Shown here piece by piece: positions 59,976 to 64,000 of a DNA stretch of 64,000 nucleotides. Position 1 is the stretch's first letter, and each line of letters starts with the position of its first letter. The stretch is from an uncultured Sulfitobacter sp. (GTDB taxonomy: Bacteria; Pseudomonadota; Alphaproteobacteria; Rhodobacterales; Rhodobacteraceae). The notes below the pieces were generated by a model. The model was given only the letters and a program-made list of their open reading frames with translations, was not told the DNA's origin and ran no database searches. Made by a program: the position numbers and the translations under genes. Location of the stretch: contig CANMZB010000001.1 in NCBI GenBank assembly GCA_947502265.1, positions 124,001 to 188,000 of the forward strand. Reading direction: 5' to 3'.

Positions 59976-62900
59976 TCACTCCAGTTCGACCAGCAGATCT
60001 TTGGCATCAATCTGGCCGCCTGCGGTCACATGGACGGCTTTGACAACCGCGTCGCGCTCGGCGTGAATGCCTGTCTCCATCTTCATGGCTTCGATGGTCA
60101 GCAACAGATCGCCCTGTTTCACTTTTGCCCCCACCACAGCGCCAACAGAGGCGACTACCCCCGGCATCGGTGCGCCGATGTGGTCGGGGTTGTCGGTTTC
60201 GGCCTTGGGCTGCTGGCGCGTAGTGGCTTTGACCAGACGGTTCGGTACACGCACCACACGCGGCTGGCCATTAAGTTCGAAGAACACTTTTACGTCGCCG
60301 TCCTCAAGCGTCTCGCCGATGGCTTGCAGGCGGATCTCCAATGTTTTGCCCGGATCAATCTCGGCGGAAATCTCGTCGCCCTGGTCCATTCCGTAAAAGA
60401 AGATCGGCGTGGGCAGGGTGCGCACAGGGCCATAAAGCTGGTGACGGCCCATATAATCAAGGAACACCTTGGGATACATCAGATACCCCGCCAGATCGTC
60501 GTCCTCAATCGTCATCCCGTCCAGCAGATCGGAGAGTTCCTTGCGTGCCGCCTCCAGATCGACAGGGGGCAGATGCGCACCGGGGCGTTCGGTGTTGGGC
60601 GTTTCCCCCTTTAGCACCTTTTTCATAATGCCTTCGGGAAATCCGCCCGCAGGCTGGCCCAGATTGCCGCGCATCATGTCGATCACACTATCGGGAAAGG
60701 AGACGTCAACGTTCGTGTCTTCCACCTGTGCGCGGGTCAGGCCCTGACTCACCATCATCAGGGCCATGTCCCCAACCACCTTGGAGCTTGGCGTGACTTT
60801 CACAATATCCCCGAACATCTGGTTCACATCGCGGTAGGTGCGCGCAACCTCCGGCCAGCGGTCGTCAAGACCGAGGCTGGCCGCCTGCGCCTTGAGATTG
60901 GTGAACTGCCCGCCCGGCATCTCGTGCAGGTACACTTCGGAGGAAGGCGCCTGCATCCCCGTCTCGAACGCAAAATACTGCTGGCGAACCTCTTCCCAAT
61001 AATCTGAAATCTCGCGCACGGCTCGCATGTCCAGCCCGGTGTCGCGGTCGGTGTGGCGCAAGGCTTCGACGACCGAGCCAAGCGTGGCCTGCGAGGTGTT
61101 ACCCGAGAACGCATCCATCGCGCAGTCCACGGCGTCCACGCCCGCTTCACTGGCGGCTAGGATGGTGGCGCTGGCAACGCCCGCCGTATCGTGGGTGTGG
61201 AAATGGATCGGCAGGCCCACTTCGGATTTCAACGTGCGAACCAGCAGCCGCGCCTGAGCGGGTTTCAAAACGCCCGCCATGTCCTTGAGCCCGAGCACAT
61301 GCGCGCCTGCGGCTTTCAGCTCCTTACCCATGGCGACATAGTATTTCAGATCGTATTTCGCGCGGTCGGGATCAAAAATATCGCCGGTATAACAGATCGT
61401 GCCTTCGCAGACCTTGCCGCTTTCGATCACGGCGTCCATCGCGACGCGCATGTTTTCCACCCAGTTGAGGCTGTCAAACACACGAAACACATCCACGCCC
61501 GCTTCTGCCGCGGTAGCCACAAAGTGCTGTACCACGTTGTCGGGATAGTTGGTGTAGCCCACCCCATTGGACGCGCGCAGCAGCATTTGCGTCATGATGT
61601 TGGGCATCTGTTCGCGGATGTTGCGCAGGCGCTGCCACGGACATTCCTGCAAGAAACGATAGGCCACATCGAAGGTTGCGCCGCCCCAGCATTCAACCGA
61701 GAACAGCGTGGGCAGATTGGCCGCATAGGCGGGGGCGACCTTGATCATGTCATGGCTGCGCATCCGTGTGGCCAGAAGACTTTGGTGAGCGTCGCGCATT
61801 GTCGTGTCGGTGATCAAAAGCTGGCGTTGCTGGCCCATCCAGTCGGCGACGGCTTGCGGGCCTTTTTGCTCCAGCAGGTTGCGCGTCCCCATTTGCGGCT
61901 CGGCATGTGTGGCGGGCGGCACGGGCGCGCGGTGTGCCTTGGCGGGGAGGGGCTTGTTCTTGGTCTCGGGGTGGCCGTTCACTGTGATGTCGGCAATATA
62001 GGTCAACACCTTGGTCCCGCGATCACGGCGTGATTTAAAGGTGAAAAGCTCGGGCGTCTCGTCAATAAATTTGGTGTGATAAGTATTGTCGAGGAAGGTG
62101 GGATGCTTGAGCAGGTTTTCCACAAAGGCGATGTTGGTCGAGACACCGCGGATGCGGAATTCGCGCAAGGCACGGTCCATCCGCGCGATGGCCATTTCCG
62201 GCGTCGGGGCCTTGGCGGTGACCTTGGTCAGCAACGAATCGTAATAGCGCGTGATGACCCCGCCCGCATAGGCCGTGCCACCATCCAGACGGATGCCCAT
62301 GCCGGTGGCAGAGCGGTAGGCCGTGATGCGGCCATAATCGGGGATGAAATTGTTCTGCGGATCTTCGGTGGTGATCCGGGTCTGTAACGCGTGGCCGTTG
62401 AGGGTGATGTCTTCCTGACGCGCCTTGCCGGTGGCTTCCTGAATGGTCTTGCCCTCGGCAATCAGGATTTGCGCGCGCACGATGTCGATGCCGGTGACTT
62501 CCTCGGTCACGGTATGTTCGACCTGAACGCGCGGATTTACCTCAATAAAATAGAATTTGTCGTCATCCATATCCATCAGGAATTCGACGGTGCCGGCACA
62601 TTCATAATTCACATGGGCACAGATTTTGCGTCCCAATTCGCAAATCTCGGCGCGTTGCGCGTCGGTCAGGTAAGGGGCAGGGGCGCGCTCGACCACTTTC
62701 TGGTTGCGCCGTTGGACGGAGCAGTCCCGCTCGAACAGGTGGAAAATCTCGCCGTGGGTATCGCCGAGGATCTGCACTTCGACGTGGCGCGCCTTCATGA
62801 TCATCTTCTCAAGATAGCCTTCGCCGTTGCCAAATGCGGCCTCCGCCTCGCGCCGTCCTTCGCGGACTTTCTCTTCCAGCTCGCTTTCGTTCATGATGGG

Positions 62901-63416
62901 TCGCATGCCGCGTCCGCCGCCGCCCCAGGACGCCTTGAGCATCAAAGGATAACCGACTTCCGCCGCCTCGCGTCTGATCGCCTCCATGTCATCGCCCAGC
63001 ACTTCAGTTGCAGGGATCACCGGCACACCGGCCTCCATCGCGACACGGCGGGCCGATGCCTTATCGCCCAGCTTGCGCATGGTGTCGGCCTTGGGACCGA
63101 TAAAGGTGATGCCGTTCTGCGCGCAGGCATCCACGAAATCGGGGTTCTCCGACAGCAGGCCATAACCGGGATGGATCGCATCCGCGCCTGAAGCCTTGGC
63201 CACGCGAATCATCTCGTCGATGCTCAGATAGGCCGCCACCGGCCCCAGATCACGGCCAATGCGGTACGCCTCGTCGGCCTTGAACCGGTGCAGACCCAGC
63301 TTGTCCTCCTCCGCAAACACGGCCACCGTCCTTTTGCCCATCTCGTTGGCGGCACGCATGATGCGGATGGCGATTTCACCGCGGTTGGCGATGAGAATCT
63401 TGCGGAAGTCTGTCAT
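59976..63416 (-). CDS. pyc: Pyruvate carboxylase
   Basis: This biotin enzyme makes oxaloacetate from pyruvate, HCO3- and ATP to refill the TCA cycle. The product of 1146 aa is the full single-chain form. Residues 1-450 are biotin carboxylase (FRKILIANRGEIAIRIMRAA; ATP loop KASWGGGGRGMRPIMNE). Residues about 530-810 are the carboxyltransferase barrel (ITDTTMRDAHQSLLATRMRS). The C-terminal biotinyl domain has TIEAMKMETGIHAE with the biotin lysine. I prefer ATG 63416 to the ATG two codons upstream because AAAGG is then nine bases away. Confidence 0.97.
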   Translation of the reverse strand: MTDFRKILIANRGEIAIRIMRAANEMGKRTVAVFAEEDKLGLHRFKADEAYRIGRDLGPVAAYLSIDEMIRVAKASGADAIHPGYGLLSENPDFVDACAQNGITFIGPKADTMRKLGDKASARRVAMEAGVPVIPATEVLGDDMEAIRREAAEVGYPLMLKASWGGGGRGMRPIMNESELEEKVREGRREAEAAFGNGEGYLEKMIMKARHVEVQILGDTHGEIFHLFERDCSVQRRNQKVVERAPAPYLTDAQRAEICELGRKICAHVNYECAGTVEFLMDMDDDKFYFIEVNPRVQVEHTVTEEVTGIDIVRAQILIAEGKTIQEATGKARQEDITLNGHALQTRITTEDPQNNFIPDYGRITAYRSATGMGIRLDGGTAYAGGVITRYYDSLLTKVTAKAPTPEMAIARMDRALREFRIRGVSTNIAFVENLLKHPTFLDNTYHTKFIDETPELFTFKSRRDRGTKVLTYIADITVNGHPETKNKPLPAKAHRAPVPPATHAEPQMGTRNLLEQKGPQAVADWMGQQRQLLITDTTMRDAHQSLLATRMRSHDMIKVAPAYAANLPTLFSVECWGGATFDVAYRFLQECPWQRLRNIREQMPNIMTQMLLRASNGVGYTNYPDNVVQHFVATAAEAGVDVFRVFDSLNWVENMRVAMDAVIESGKVCEGTICYTGDIFDPDRAKYDLKYYVAMGKELKAAGAHVLGLKDMAGVLKPAQARLLVRTLKSEVGLPIHFHTHDTAGVASATILAASEAGVDAVDCAMDAFSGNTSQATLGSVVEALRHTDRDTGLDMRAVREISDYWEEVRQQYFAFETGMQAPSSEVYLHEMPGGQFTNLKAQAASLGLDDRWPEVARTYRDVNQMFGDIVKVTPSSKVVGDMALMMVSQGLTRAQVEDTNVDVSFPDSVIDMMRGNLGQPAGGFPEGIMKKVLKGETPNTERPGAHLPPVDLEAARKELSDLLDGMTIEDDDLAGYLMYPKVFLDYMGRHQLYGPVRTLPTPIFFYGMDQGDEISAEIDPGKTLEIRLQAIGETLEDGDVKVFFELNGQPRVVRVPNRLVKATTRQQPKAETDNPDHIGAPMPGVVASVGAVVGAKVKQGDLLLTIEAMKMETGIHAERDAVVKAVHVTAGGQIDAKDLLVELE

Positions 63417-63550
63417 GGTCATTTGCCTTTACGCTGCGATCAATTGGGTAATGTGTAAGCGCAAGCGACACTGCGCCGCAATGCAGGAGACCGACTATGA
63501 TTGTAGTTTCGGGCGTCTGCGCTGTAGGATTTGCGGTCAGGTGTCACCGC

Positions 63551-64000
63551 TCAGCGCGGGCTGAGCGGAATCGTCGGCGGCAGATGGGCAAGGCTGCGCG
63601 CGCCAAGCTGGCTCATGTTGGCTGCCATGTCCTTGGCCAGAATGTCGATCAGATGGTCAATGCCTTGCGGCCCCAGCGCCGCAAGTGCAAAGTGGAACGC
63701 GCGGCCCAGCATCACAAAATCCGCGCCCAAAGCCAGCGCGCGCAGAATATCGAGACCGCCCTCGACGCCGCTGTCAAAGATCAGCGGCAGCTTGGTCGCG
63801 GCGCGGATGTCGGGCAACACCTCGATCGCGGCAGGCGCGCCATCGAATTGGCGTCCTGCGTGGTTCGAGACCCAGATACCATCCGCGCCCATCTCTTCGA
63901 GCCGACATGCGTCATCGGCGCGCATCACGCCCTTGATCAGGAAGGTGCCCTGCCATTCGTCGCGCAGCCATTTGACGTAATCCCAATCGGGTGCCGTGCG
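63551..64000 (-). CDS. lldD: FMN-dependent alpha-hydroxy-acid (L-lactate) dehydrogenase, C-terminal part
   Basis: The frame is open through the window edge, so only the C-terminal 149 residues are seen of about 380. They contain FLIKGVMRADDACRLEEMGA (FMN-binding Lys), the active-site WVSNHAGRQFDGAPA with the catalytic histidine, and FDSGVEGGLDILRALALGAD with ADFVMLGRAFHFALAALG for FMN phosphate. The family oxidises L-lactate or related 2-hydroxy acids. The variant SNHAGRQFD instead of SNHGGRQLD leaves the substrate open. Confidence 0.88.
   Translation of the reverse strand, partial: RTAPDWDYVKWLRDEWQGTFLIKGVMRADDACRLEEMGADGIWVSNHAGRQFDGAPAAIEVLPDIRAATKLPLIFDSGVEGGLDILRALALGADFVMLGRAFHFALAALGPQGIDHLIDILAKDMAANMSQLGARSLAHLPPTIPLSPR

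Noticed and set aside
1-64000. CRISPR arrays and intact insertion sequences
   Set aside because: No regularly spaced repeats and no transposase with terminal inverted repeats were seen.

Overview
The window looks like an alphaproteobacterial chromosome, most likely a marine Rhodobacteraceae (Roseobacter group) strain. This rests on the high GC, the clustered hisB-hisH-hisA-hisF-hisE genes, a biotin-dependent pyruvate carboxylase, an Lrp regulator divergent to hpd, and the general style of the proteins; no species can be named from the sequence alone.

Layout. (1) 1-11,028 is host chromosome: the end of cobT, a KefB/C-type K+/H+ antiporter, an Lrp/AsnC regulator divergent to hpd, an 833-aa membrane protein with GspL-like and GspC/PilP-like ends, metY, a decayed gene, a glycosyltransferase-like gene and an exported protein. 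(2) 11,029-52,660 is a complete-looking 41.6-kb prophage inserted in the 3' end of a tRNA-Tyr gene. An 18-bp direct repeat marks both ends. (3) 52,646-64,000 is host chromosome again: tRNA-Tyr, rlmB, a zinc-ribbon protein with an apparent ATC start, a CoA-binding protein, the his cluster, an integrase relic beside tRNA-Gly, pyruvate carboxylase and the end of an lldD-like gene.

The prophage is a lambda-like siphovirus in gene order. Leftward genes (integrase, a small protein, a large ParB-like protein and small early genes) and rightward genes flank an immunity region with a repressor, a Cro-like protein and an operator family of consensus TCACA-N3-TGTGA. The rightward arm carries an MT-A70 adenine methyltransferase, a primase, a ParB-like protein and a P4-type primase-helicase, followed by an iteron-rich candidate origin. 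The virion genes follow: terminase small and large subunits, gpW, portal, a protease-capsid fusion, connectors, tail tube, a G/GT tail chaperone with a textbook -1 frameshift signal, tape measure, tail hub proteins and a beta-helix tailspike. A lysis cassette with an amidase endolysin closes the late operon.

Likely lysogenic cargo sits around these modules: an OafA-type acyltransferase (44.3 kb), a lipoprotein (16.4 kb), an RTX-repeat protein (48.7 kb), and next to attR a two-gene leftward operon (50,646-52,393) that encodes a soluble 390-aa protein and a single-pass membrane protein. I recognise neither member. By position and architecture this pair is the best candidate here for an undescribed system, possibly phage defence, but that is inference.
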